Source: Streptomyces aidingensis (GTDB taxonomy: Bacteria; Actinomycetota; Actinomycetes; Streptomycetales; Streptomycetaceae). From it: a stretch of 64,000 nucleotides of DNA. The DNA is taken from NCBI RefSeq assembly GCF_900112355.1, contig NZ_FOLM01000023.1, forward strand, positions 1 through 64,000, read 5' to 3'. The stretch's first letter is position 1. Every line of letters starts with the position of its first letter. The notes under the pieces were generated by a model, which saw only the letters and a list, made by a program, of their open reading frames with translations, was not told the DNA's origin and did no database searches. This document shows positions 16,502 through 24,624 of the stretch, piece after piece. Made by a program: the position numbers and the translations under genes.

Positions 16502-16655
16502 CAGGCGGGGCCGTGCTCTGGATCACCGCACAACACGGCGCCGCCCCCCGCTCCTCGGCCGGCCGGTGCGGCACCGGTACGGGAAGATCACGGACGGGGT
16601 CGGCGACGGAGGCGGGGGCAGGCAGCACCGCTGCATAGAGCCTGGGATCGTTCAT
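16491..16655 (-). CDS. possible 54-aa peptide divergent from the TPR regulator
   Basis: 54 codons from ATG 16655 to TAA 16491. The N-terminus is MNDPRLYAAVLPAPASVADP, with a central CC pair. It has a weak ribosome site (GGTGAT) and a possible promoter TTGCAC-N19-TACTTT facing it from 16744. It is divergent from the HTH/TPR regulator. No family is recognised. TPR regulators of the RRNPP kind are often paired with a short secreted peptide, but no signal peptide is obvious here. Treat it as tentative. Confidence 0.3.
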   Translation of the reverse strand: MNDPRLYAAVLPAPASVADPVRDLPVPVPHRPAEERGAAPCCAVIQSTAPPADS

Positions 16656-16809
16656 ATGATCACCGTCACCGCGTTCGACGGAACCCGCCACCTCAGAGTG
16701 AACGAACGGTGGAAAAGTACCCCGATGGTGTGAGCTCGGTGCAAAATATCCCGCTCCATGCACCTGTGCGCTCTGTGAGCCCGTCAGCAGCCATGAGAAA
16801 CAAGGAAAC

Positions 16810-18177
16810 ATGACACACCGGCGCCGTCCCAACGACCGGCTGCGCACCCTGCTCAAGGAGGCCGACTGGACGCAGGAGGCGCTGGCCCGTGCCGTGAACA
16901 CCCTGGGTGCCGAGATCGGGTGTCCGCTGCGGTACGACCGCACCGCGGTCGCGCACTGGCTGTCGGGCACCCGGCCCCGCCACCCGGTTCCGCAGCTCGC
17001 CGCCGAGGCGCTGTCCCGCCGGATCGGGCGGCCGGTCACCCCGGAGGCGGCCGGTTTCCCGGTGCCCTGGCGGGAACCGGCCGGCGAGGACCCGGTCACC
17101 GGCTTCGCCGCGCTCTGCCGCTCGGACGCGGAGACCGGCAGCCGGCTGGTCCTCCAGCAGCGGCCGTACCGGGTCGCCGACGCGCGGGCGCCCTCGCCCC
17201 CGGCGCTGCCGGAGATCCCGGCCCAGCGGCCCGCCGCCGACCGTGACCCGGCCTCCCCCGGCCCGCCGCAGGCCGGCGCCGGCGGCCCCGAACTCGCCGC
17301 CCTGCACGACGCGGCCCGCTTCTTCGCCGCCTCCATCGACACCCACGGCGGCCGGCACGCCCGCAGCGCCCTCTCCACGTACCTGGCGGACGACGTCACC
17401 CCGCTGCTCACCGCCCCGCGCCCCTCCCCCAGCCGCCGGGAGATGCTGGGCGCCGCGGCGCGGCTGGCCTTTCTGCTCGGCCGGATGTACGAGGACGGCC
17501 AGTTGCACGGCCTGGCGCAGCGCTACTACACCTACGCCCACCGGCTGGCCTCCGAGGGCGGCGACCGCGCCACCTGGAGCCTGGTGATCCGGGCCATGAG
17601 CGCCCAGGCCCAGCGGCTCGGCCATCTCTCCTCGGCGCTCCAGATGGGCGATGCCGCGGCCCGCGCCGCCCAGGGCCTGGCCCCCTCCCAGCAGTCCTAT
17701 GTGCAGGCGCAGTTCGCGGTGATCCTGGCGCAGACCGGGGAGCGGCGCGGCGCGCTCAGCGCCCTGGCCACCGCCGAGCGGGCCGCGGAACACGCCGCCT
17801 GCGGCCAGGGCGGCTCGCCGTTCGACACCTATCCGCGGGCCGCGCTGCTGTTCCAGACCTCGCAGGTGCTGGAGGCGCTGGGCGATCTCCCCGGCGCGAT
17901 CGGCGCGCTGCGCCGCTCGGCCGCGGAGCGCGCCGAGGCCGATGTCCGGGGCCGCACCCTGACCCACGCCCGGTTCGGGCAGATGCTGCTGCGCACCGGC
18001 CGCCTGGACGAGGCGTGCGCCGCCTGGCGGCGGTTCCTCAGCGGCCGGGAGCGGCTGCGCTCCGGCGACGCGGAGCGGGCGCTGCGCGAGATGCGCCGGG
18101 CGCTGCGCCCCTACCGCAACCGCCGCTGCGCCGCCGAACTCCTCGCCCTCTCCGTGCCCCTCACCGAACACTCCTGA
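16810..18177 (+). CDS. HTH/TPR transcriptional regulator (NsdA-like)
   Basis: 455 aa, ATG 16810 with AAGGAAA at 16802-16808. The XRE-like N-terminal HTH is LRTLLKEADWTQEALARAVN, then RTAVAHWLSGTRP. A Pro/Ala linker covers about 118-160. A helical repeat array (HDAARFFAASIDTHGG to the C-terminus, including YYTYAHRLASEGGDRATWSL) resembles the TPR-like part of the Streptomyces sporulation and antibiotic regulators typified by NsdA. It probably binds DNA as a dimer with a peptide or protein signal sensed by the TPRs. It is divergent from a possible small peptide gene. Confidence 0.8.
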   Translation: MTHRRRPNDRLRTLLKEADWTQEALARAVNTLGAEIGCPLRYDRTAVAHWLSGTRPRHPVPQLAAEALSRRIGRPVTPEAAGFPVPWREPAGEDPVTGFAALCRSDAETGSRLVLQQRPYRVADARAPSPPALPEIPAQRPAADRDPASPGPPQAGAGGPELAALHDAARFFAASIDTHGGRHARSALSTYLADDVTPLLTAPRPSPSRREMLGAAARLAFLLGRMYEDGQLHGLAQRYYTYAHRLASEGGDRATWSLVIRAMSAQAQRLGHLSSALQMGDAAARAAQGLAPSQQSYVQAQFAVILAQTGERRGALSALATAERAAEHAACGQGGSPFDTYPRAALLFQTSQVLEALGDLPGAIGALRRSAAERAEADVRGRTLTHARFGQMLLRTGRLDEACAAWRRFLSGRERLRSGDAERALREMRRALRPYRNRRCAAELLALSVPLTEHS

Positions 18178-18244
18178 CCCGCGCGGGCGCTGGGCGGCTG
18201 CACACTCCCGGACCGGGACGGCGGCCCGGCCTTCCCCGGATCCC

Positions 18245-18256
18245 TACCGGTCGGTA
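18245..18256. promoter_or_regulatory. TACCGGTCGGTA palindrome, operator-like
   Basis: TACCG-GT-CGGTA; the minus strand contains the TACCGACCGGT core of the 5481 and 10567 sites. It lies 34 bases upstream of the serine hydrolase start and overlaps a TACGCT hexamer that could be its -10. Confidence 0.55.
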
Positions 18257-18290
18257 CGCTCCGGCGCGTGATCCGCGGCGAAGGAGACGG

Positions 18291-19460
18291 GTGGGGCCCA
18301 TGGTGACGGTGCACGGCGAGTGCGACGACCGGTTCGCGGCGGTGCGGACCGCCTTCGAGGAGAACTTCCGGGACCGGCAGGAACTCGGGGCGGCCGTCAC
18401 GGTGCTGGTCGGGGGCGAGCCGGTGGCGGATCTCTGGGGCGGCTGGGCCGACCCGGCCCGCACCCGCCCCTGGCGGCGCGACACCCTGGTCAACGTCTGG
18501 TCCACCACCAAGGGCGTCACCGCGCTCTGCGCGCATCTGCTGGCCGACCGCGGGCTGCTCGGCCTCGATGTGCCGGTCGCGGAGTACTGGCCGGAGTTCG
18601 CCGCGGCCGGAAAGGACCGGATACCCGTCCGCGATCTGCTCTCGCACCGGGCCGGTCTGGCCGGGCTGCGCGCGCCGCACTCCGTGGCGGACCTGTACGA
18701 CTGGGAGCTGACCTGCGCCCGGCTGGCCGCCACCGAGCCCTGGTGGAAGCCGGGCAGCGCCTTCGGCTACCACGCCCTGACCTACGGCTTCCTGGTCGGC
18801 GAGGTGATCCGGCGGGTGAGCGGCCGGCTGCCCGGTGAGCTGCTGCGCGAGGAGCTGACCGGCCCGCTGGGCATCGATTTCACCATCGGCCTGCCCGAGG
18901 GCGAGGACCACCGGGCCGCCGAGCTCGTGCACCGGCCGGCCCCGATGGCCGCGGACGGCGGGCAGGCCCGGCTGCCGGCCGCCCTGCCGCCGGTGGCGTC
19001 GGCCGCCCTGGGCAATCCCCGGGTGGGCGGCGCGGAGGCGGGCAGCACGGCCTGGCGACGGGCCGAGCTGCCCGCGCTCAACGGCCACGGCACCGCCCGC
19101 GCGGTGGCGGCGCTCTACGGCATCTGGGCGGAGGGCGGCCGGTCCGGCGACCGCACGGTGCTCGGCCCGGACACGGTGGCCAGGGCCCGGGAGGGCCAGG
19201 GCCCGGGCATGGACCTGGTGCTCGGGCCGGGCCTGGGCCGGGAGACGGAACTGGCCCTCGGGCTGTGGCTGAGCGGCCCGCACGGTTCCTACGGCCCCAA
19301 CCCGCTGGCCTTCGGCCACGACGGCTTCGGCGGCTCCTTCGGCCTGGCCGATCCCGAGTCCCGGGTCGCCATCGGCTATGTGATGAACCGCATGGGCCCG
19401 CACATCGCGGACGACCCGCGCAAGACGGCCCTGATCGACGCGGTCTACGCCTCCCTGTAG
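18291..19460 (+). CDS. serine hydrolase, class C beta-lactamase family (esterase type)
   Basis: 389 aa from GTG 18291 (AAGGAG at 18281-18286); ATG 18300 is possible. The SxxK nucleophile is STTK at residues 71-74 (NVWSTTKGVTAL), with a downstream FGYHALTYG in place of the YxN tyrosine and a late FGHDGFGGSFG. The fold is that of class C beta-lactamases and family VIII esterases. There is no signal peptide, so a cytoplasmic carboxylesterase is more likely than a resistance enzyme. Its promoter carries the operator type shared with the acyl-CoA genes. Confidence 0.85.
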   Translation: MGPMVTVHGECDDRFAAVRTAFEENFRDRQELGAAVTVLVGGEPVADLWGGWADPARTRPWRRDTLVNVWSTTKGVTALCAHLLADRGLLGLDVPVAEYWPEFAAAGKDRIPVRDLLSHRAGLAGLRAPHSVADLYDWELTCARLAATEPWWKPGSAFGYHALTYGFLVGEVIRRVSGRLPGELLREELTGPLGIDFTIGLPEGEDHRAAELVHRPAPMAADGGQARLPAALPPVASAALGNPRVGGAEAGSTAWRRAELPALNGHGTARAVAALYGIWAEGGRSGDRTVLGPDTVARAREGQGPGMDLVLGPGLGRETELALGLWLSGPHGSYGPNPLAFGHDGFGGSFGLADPESRVAIGYVMNRMGPHIADDPRKTALIDAVYASL

Positions 19461-19523
19461 ACGCCCGGCCGCCGCCCCGTGCGCGGCACCCGCCGGCCCG
19501 GCGCGGCAACGGCCGCCGCAGGG

Positions 19524-20270
19524 CTACAGCTCCGGGCGGGTGATGCTGAAGCGGGCGGAGACCTCGGCGCGCACCGACTGGCGGCGCGGTTCCAGATCCA
19601 GCGCCGGTGCCGCGCTCTCCGCCGAACCGGCGCGGGCCGCCCCGTAGGCCGCCGGTGCCGCGGCCAGCGTGCGCCGCTGGTCGGGGAACGCCGACTCCAG
19701 TCCGCGGTCGGCGAGTTCCAGCAGTTCGGCGAGGTCGGCACCGAGCGCCGCCGCGTACTCGCGGGCCCGGACCACGGCCTCCCGCACCGCCTGCTGGCGC
19801 GCCTGCCGGTAGACCGGTGAGTCCGGGCGCAGCCCCCACCACGGGCCGTCCACCCGGGTCAGTTCCAGGTCGGCCAGCCGGGTGGTCAGCTCGCCCAGCG
19901 CGGTGAAGTCGGTGATCACCGCCTGGATCTGGACCCGGCCGTGGTAGGCGCGGATGCGCTCGCCGCGGCCCTGCTTCAGCTCCGGGGAGATGGTGAAGGC
20001 ACCCGTCTCGGTGCGCTCCACCGCCTCGCCGTAGCTCTTGAGCAGCTCCAGCACGGTGGTGTTGCGCCGGGTGAGGTCGGTCAGCGCGGCCCGGCGGTCG
20101 GCGCCGCGGGCCCGGACGCCGATGCCGATGCGGGCGATCTCGGGTTCGACTTCGAGCCGGGCCTCGCCGCGCACCGAGACGCGTGGCAGCGGCGCGCCGC
20201 CGGAGGCGTCCGCGGCTCCGGGGGCCTGGCCGGCCGGGGGTTCGGTTGCGGGACCGGTTTCGGGTGTCAT
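19524..20270 (-). CDS. SIMPL (DUF541) domain protein
   Basis: 248 aa. After an Ala/Pro/Gly head, VSVRGEARLEVEPEIARIGIGV starts a SIMPL domain, and the conserved later part is YRQARQQAVREAVVRAREYAAALG. No signal peptide is visible, unlike many periplasmic SIMPL proteins. The function of the family is unclear (a signalling or oxidative-stress link has been proposed). It is convergent with the serine hydrolase gene (63-base gap) and lies 69 bases after the TetR gene on the same strand. Confidence 0.8.
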   Translation of the reverse strand: MTPETGPATEPPAGQAPGAADASGGAPLPRVSVRGEARLEVEPEIARIGIGVRARGADRRAALTDLTRRNTTVLELLKSYGEAVERTETGAFTISPELKQGRGERIRAYHGRVQIQAVITDFTALGELTTRLADLELTRVDGPWWGLRPDSPVYRQARQQAVREAVVRAREYAAALGADLAELLELADRGLESAFPDQRRTLAAAPAAYGAARAGSAESAAPALDLEPRRQSVRAEVSARFSITRPEL

Positions 20271-20339
20271 GATCCCCAGCCTGCCAGAACCGCCCGGCCA
20301 CGGCGGCCGTTTCGGGGCGCCGCCCGCCGGCCCGCCGCG

Positions 20340-20942
20340 TCAGTCCAGTACCTGCGCCAGATAGCTGCGCAGCAGGGTGCGGGTCTCGTCGATCAGGGCG
20401 GCGTCGCCGCCCGGGCCGGCCCGGAAGGCGAGGCCCAGCAGCGCGTCCGCGGACTGCACGCAGACCAGGCAGGCCAGCCCGAGCCGCCCGCCGGGGCCGT
20501 CCCCGCCCAGATGCTCGCGCAGCAGGGTGTAGAGCTGCTCGGCGACCCGCTGGTTGGGCCCGTTGTCGTCCCGGCTGTCGGGCACCCCGAAGTCGATCAG
20601 GGTGAAGCCCGGCACGGTCCGTTTCATCTCCACGTACGCGTCGAAGCAGACGTCGAGGGCGGGGCGCCAGCCGTGGTCGGGCAGGGCGGCCAGCCGCTCG
20701 CGCACCCGGGCGGTGTACGCCTGGAGGTTGCGGTGCGCCAGTGCCTCCACCATCTGCCGCTTGTCGGCGAAGAACCGGTAGACCGAGCCGATCGGTACCC
20801 CGGCGGCGGCTGCCACGCCCCGGGTGGAGAGGGCTTCGTAGCCGGTCTCGTCGAGCAGCCGGGCACAGGTGTCCAGTATGCGGTCCAGCCGTTCGGCGCT
20901 GCGCTGCTGGACCGGGACCTTGCGGAGCGAGAACGTGTGCAC
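20340..20942 (-). CDS. TetR-family regulator
   Basis: 200 aa from GTG 20942, with GGCAGGA upstream. The HTH at about 17-60 is ILDTCARLLDETGYEALSTR, then GVPIGSVYRFFADKRQMVEAL. The start MHTFSLRKVPVQQRSAERLD is typical of actinobacterial TetR proteins with a TetR_C-type ligand domain. It begins 16 bases after the stop of the polytopic membrane protein gene, so it is very likely in that operon and could regulate it. The ligand is unknown. Confidence 0.8.
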   Translation of the reverse strand: MHTFSLRKVPVQQRSAERLDRILDTCARLLDETGYEALSTRGVAAAAGVPIGSVYRFFADKRQMVEALAHRNLQAYTARVRERLAALPDHGWRPALDVCFDAYVEMKRTVPGFTLIDFGVPDSRDDNGPNQRVAEQLYTLLREHLGGDGPGGRLGLACLVCVQSADALLGLAFRAGPGGDAALIDETRTLLRSYLAQVLD

Positions 20943-20958
20943 GTGTCCATCCTGCCGT

Positions 20959-22203
20959 TCAGCCGGACATCAGGAGGGCGAGTCCGGCCAGTGTGTAGCC
21001 GATCATCAGGATCAGCAGGGGGATCTGGCCGGCCACCGCCCGGTGCGGCGGAAAGAGGCGTACCGCCCGGTCGTGGGCGGCGACCACCCCGCCGAGGTGC
21101 CCGGCGACGATGGCGCCGACCTGCACGGTGGCCAGGGCGGCGGCCGGCAGGGCGACGGCGGGCGCCCCCACCGCCCGCGGTGCCTCGGTGAGCAGCATCT
21201 CCAGGTAGTGGGCGATCAGGTAGCCGGCCGCGATGGGCACCAGGGAGTGGGCGAACTGCGCCTCCCCGGGCCGGTGTTCTGGACCGGCGGCGAACAGCCG
21301 GGCGGCGCTGGTGGCGGCCACCATGGCGAGGGCGACCACGGCGACGGTGGTGAGCAGGCCCAGGGTGCGGGCCGCGGTGGTGCCGGCCGGCAGCCAGGAC
21401 GGCGGCCCGGTGAGGGTCAGCCCGTCGTAGGCGGTGGCGGCCAGCAGGACGCACACGGTGGCGGTCAGGCCCGGGCGGGGGCGGACGGTGTCCAGGCCGT
21501 GCAGCGGCAGCCGCAGCACCGGGCGGCCGTCGGCGGGGCGGCGGCCCACCGGGGCGAGGCTGCCCAGCAGGCCGGAGTGGACGGTGAAGGGGTCGCAGCG
21601 GTCGAACCAGCCGCTGCCCCAGCAGGCGGCCCCGGCCAGTTGTACGGCGCTGTAGGCCAGGACGAAGACGGCGACGGTGGCGGGCGACTGCGGTTCGGGC
21701 GAGGCGAGTTCGGTCCAGGCGTAGCCGAGGAGGCCGGCCGCGGCCGGCCAGTGGCCGAGCCCCTCCGGCACCTCGCGCCGCCCGCCGATGCCGGTGGCCG
21801 GGTCGCGGCCCAGCGCCCGGCAGGCCAGGGCGTGCAGGGTGCGCAGCGGGTCCAGCCGCCGCCAGACCGGTCCCAGCAGCAGGGAGGCGGGGACCAGCCC
21901 GGCCCAGAGCACGGCGTGCAGCAGCCGGGGGGCGGCATCGCTGCCGAGCAGCGCGGCGGCCAGGGTGTACAGGTAGGCGGCGAGGCCGAGGACGCGCGGC
22001 AGCAGCCTGGCGGCCGGGGCGTCGGCGGCCCGCCGCAGGGCGTCGGGCAGCGGGCGGCCCGCGGTGTCGCCGCGCAGCCGCGAGCGCTCCCAGAGCAGGC
22101 CCAGTGCCAGGAAGGAGATCAGCAGGGCGGCGAAGGCACCGGCGTAGGCGTAGAACGGCGACACCGGCAGCTCATGGCCCTGCCCGGTGCCATGGGCCAG
22201 CAC
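20959..22203 (-). CDS. polytopic membrane protein, 'fenitrothion hydrolase'-annotated family
   Basis: 414 aa from GTG 22203 (VLAHGTGQGHELPVSPFYAY). A second in-frame GTG at 22227 is possible, and neither has a strong ribosome site. About ten hydrophobic helices are seen. The N-terminal His motif AHGxGxxxxLPVP and FDRCDPFTVHSGLLGSLAPVGRR are hallmarks, from memory, of a family named after the Burkholderia fenitrothion hydrolase. Organophosphate hydrolysis is not supported here. It lies between the beta-helix gene upstream and TetR downstream, all minus strand. Confidence 0.7.
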   Translation of the reverse strand: MLAHGTGQGHELPVSPFYAYAGAFAALLISFLALGLLWERSRLRGDTAGRPLPDALRRAADAPAARLLPRVLGLAAYLYTLAAALLGSDAAPRLLHAVLWAGLVPASLLLGPVWRRLDPLRTLHALACRALGRDPATGIGGRREVPEGLGHWPAAAGLLGYAWTELASPEPQSPATVAVFVLAYSAVQLAGAACWGSGWFDRCDPFTVHSGLLGSLAPVGRRPADGRPVLRLPLHGLDTVRPRPGLTATVCVLLAATAYDGLTLTGPPSWLPAGTTAARTLGLLTTVAVVALAMVAATSAARLFAAGPEHRPGEAQFAHSLVPIAAGYLIAHYLEMLLTEAPRAVGAPAVALPAAALATVQVGAIVAGHLGGVVAAHDRAVRLFPPHRAVAGQIPLLILMIGYTLAGLALLMSG

Positions 22204-22291
22204 GCCGCCGGGCCCGCCGCCGCTCACCCGGGCCCCCGGCGGGCGGCACCGGCGCACCGCGGCCGGCGCGCCCCGTGCACCAGGCGCACGC

Positions 22292-22312
22292 GGGCCCGGC
22301 CCCGCCGGGCCC
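22292..22312. terminator. hairpin after the beta-helix gene
   Basis: Perfect arms GGGCCCGGC / GCCGGGCCC with a 3-base loop, 76 bases past the stop of the beta-helix gene in its transcription direction and before the next start. It may attenuate rather than stop read-through. Confidence 0.4.
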
Positions 22313-22387
22313 GGCCCGAGGGGGGTGCCGTCGGCATGTGGCCGCCGCCGTGCCGCCGGCGGCGGGGAGCGGGAGCGCCGTGGGCCG

Positions 22388-24466
22388 TCATGCGGCGGCC
22401 GCCACCGGTGCCGCGGCCGGCCGGTCGCGGCGGGCCGCGACGGTGACCGCCCAGACCACCCACACCAGGGCCAGCAGGCCGCGCAGCCAGGCGGGGCCGA
22501 TCGGCAGATACGGGATCAGCCACAGCGATTTGTCGATGGCGTCGAGCAGGGTCAGCCCGCCCAGCGCCACCGTGGTCCAGGCGAAGCCGGGCCGGCTGCG
22601 GCGCAGCGCCAGGCCGGTGCCCACCCACCACGCCCCCATGAGCAGCAGCGCCGCCGGCACCAGGGGGGTGTGGGCGTAGGAGGAGGCCGAGCCGAGGAGG
22701 TCCAGCGCCAGCCCGGCCGCGCCCAGCCCGGCGGCGGCCGTGGCCATGGTGTCGGTGCGCAGCCGGCGCCACCACAGCAGTCCGCCGACCAGTCCCAGCA
22801 CCACCGCGATCACCGCGGTGAGCTGTACCTCCACCCGGGCCGGGCCGCGCGCGCCGTACCAGTCGCAGCCGCCCGGGACCCGGGCCTCGCCGATGTCGTA
22901 GTCCGCGCACACCAGTTGCTGGGCCATCTTGACCGGCTCGCCGATCAGCCGGTGCGAGCCGGGGCCGGAGACGTCGCCGGGGGCGGCGCCGCACTCGGGC
23001 AGCACCGGCGGGTTGCTGGCGCCGGTGTCGCCCTGCCAGCAGTTGCCGCGGCCCTGGCCGTCCCACCACACGTCCAGCTTGTTGGGGCGGGATTCGCCCT
23101 CCGGGGTGCGGCCCAGCACATTGTCCGCGTAGTGGTTGTGGTGGGAGGTGTCGGTCTGTTTGCCGAGGGCGGTCTCCCCCCGGACGAAGGCCGGGACCGA
23201 GGTGAGGTAGAAGGCGGCCCGCTGGTGGCCCCACAGGTGGTTCTCGCGGTACAGGTTCCAGTTGCCGCCGGCCGTGATGATGCCGCTGCCCGGGGGCATG
23301 GAGACGGCCGGGCAGACCACGCCGTCCCGGTAGCCGCGTTCCGCGACCGGCTTGGCGCAGGTGCCGTCCTTGACGTAGCGGTAGTAGTTCTGGTTGTTGT
23401 CGTGGATCAGGTTGTGCTCGAACAGCGCGTGATTCTGCGGCAGTCCCGGGTGGTCGGGGAAGGCGCTGTCCATGGAGGCGCCGGCCTGGTTGTGGTCGAA
23501 CTCGTTGCCGTGCACCCAGACGGAGTTCCCGGCCGTGCCGGAGTAGCCGACCATGTTGTGGTGCGAGCGGCAGCCGGTGATCTCCACGGCGTAGCGCTTC
23601 ACCCGGTGGCCGGCCACGTCCCCGTTGATGTCGGAGGCGCTGCCCGGGTAGATGCCGGAGTCGCCGTTGCCGTACGCCTCGCAGCCGGTGTAGAGGCCGT
23701 TGTCGCTGGCGAAGGTGAGGAAGCCGTACTCCTCGTTCCACCGGCCGAGCATCCGGTCGATCACGAAGCCGTCCGTGGCCAGCACGTACACGGCGTTGAA
23801 CAGGGTCTGCTGGACGGTGAAGTTGCGCAAATAGATGCCGTCGGCCCGGTCGGCCCGCAGGGCGTTGAGCCTGCTGAAACCGGCGTCCAGCACCACGTCC
23901 TCGGGGCGGGCGCCGGTGCCGGATATCTGGAGGTCCTCGATGCCGAGCACGGCGACCAGGTTCTGGTTGTGCGGGCAGGCCAGTTGCTGTTCCCAGCTCA
24001 GCACCTGGTAGTCGGTGACGCCGAAGCGGGCCCAGCGCGCGTCGAGCTCGGCGCATTCGCCCTGCGGTGCGGCGCGGTAGGGCTCCTCCCGGTACTCGCC
24101 GGGCAGCACGGCGATGGTCATGCCGGGCCGGTCCACGGCGTTCACCGCGTCCTGGAGGTGGCGGTGGCCGTCCTTCCGGCAGGCGGCGAAGAGTTCTTCG
24201 TTCTCCCGGCGCAGCTCGTCGGGGAAGCCGGCGGTCCGGCGGGCGAAGTCGTCCGGGTCGTCCTTGCAGACCAGCAGGTCGGGGGCGGTGTCGCGGTACT
24301 GGGGCACGCCGTGTGTGCCGTCCGGGAATTCGACCTCGCGCTCCTCGTGCGCCTGCGCGGGCGCGGCGCCGAGCAGCACGGCGGCGAGTGCCGCGAGCGC
24401 GGTGAGGGGGACGGCCGTGCGGGGGCCCGGCAGCAGCGCGCGGAGGCGCTCGGGAAGGGCAGGCAT
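22388..24466 (-). CDS. secreted right-handed beta-helix protein with C-terminal membrane domain
   Basis: 692 aa from ATG 24466. A Sec signal peptide covers about 1-38 (LTALAALAAVLLGAAPAQA). A unique head with conserved cysteines follows. A parallel beta-helix spans about 105-480, with repeated turns such as GIYLRNFTVQQTLFNAVYV, DNGLYTGCEAYGNGDSGIYP and NALFEHNLIHDNNQNYY-like rungs. At least four hydrophobic helices lie in the last 135 residues. Beta-helix proteins bind or cleave polysaccharides, and NosD-type ones handle copper. No catalytic set is obvious, so function is open. It is followed by the polytopic membrane protein gene. Confidence 0.75.
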   Translation of the reverse strand: MPALPERLRALLPGPRTAVPLTALAALAAVLLGAAPAQAHEEREVEFPDGTHGVPQYRDTAPDLLVCKDDPDDFARRTAGFPDELRRENEELFAACRKDGHRHLQDAVNAVDRPGMTIAVLPGEYREEPYRAAPQGECAELDARWARFGVTDYQVLSWEQQLACPHNQNLVAVLGIEDLQISGTGARPEDVVLDAGFSRLNALRADRADGIYLRNFTVQQTLFNAVYVLATDGFVIDRMLGRWNEEYGFLTFASDNGLYTGCEAYGNGDSGIYPGSASDINGDVAGHRVKRYAVEITGCRSHHNMVGYSGTAGNSVWVHGNEFDHNQAGASMDSAFPDHPGLPQNHALFEHNLIHDNNQNYYRYVKDGTCAKPVAERGYRDGVVCPAVSMPPGSGIITAGGNWNLYRENHLWGHQRAAFYLTSVPAFVRGETALGKQTDTSHHNHYADNVLGRTPEGESRPNKLDVWWDGQGRGNCWQGDTGASNPPVLPECGAAPGDVSGPGSHRLIGEPVKMAQQLVCADYDIGEARVPGGCDWYGARGPARVEVQLTAVIAVVLGLVGGLLWWRRLRTDTMATAAAGLGAAGLALDLLGSASSYAHTPLVPAALLLMGAWWVGTGLALRRSRPGFAWTTVALGGLTLLDAIDKSLWLIPYLPIGPAWLRGLLALVWVVWAVTVAARRDRPAAAPVAAAA

Positions 24467-24544
24467 GCGCGAAGAGTAGAGCAATGCTCAGCTTTCGGAA
24501 CCCCTTCCGCCGAGATCTCCGGCCGTCGCACTCCGGCCGGATCG

Positions 24545-24588
24545 TTGACTTCCCCGGAACTGATTCCTATGGTCTGGCAAAGGAATCA
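24545..24588 (+). promoter_or_regulatory. hmgA promoter and flanking inverted repeat
   Basis: TTGACT at 24545-24550, 17 bases, TATGGT at 24568-24573. The -10 is bracketed by TGATTCC (24561-24567) and GGAATCA (24582-24588), perfect 7-base arms, a likely repressor site (perhaps for the downstream GntR). Confidence 0.7.
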
Positions 24589-24624
24589 GACGGGCGGGGG
24601 CAGGGGCAGCGAAGGAGCCATGCG

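Noticed and set aside
18291..19460. beta-lactam resistance gene
   Set aside because: SxxK fold but no signal peptide and no typical YxN motif; an esterase-type serine hydrolase is more likely.
20959..22203. organophosphate (fenitrothion) hydrolase
   Set aside because: The name comes from distant homologues; a ten-helix membrane protein without a known catalytic site does not support the activity.
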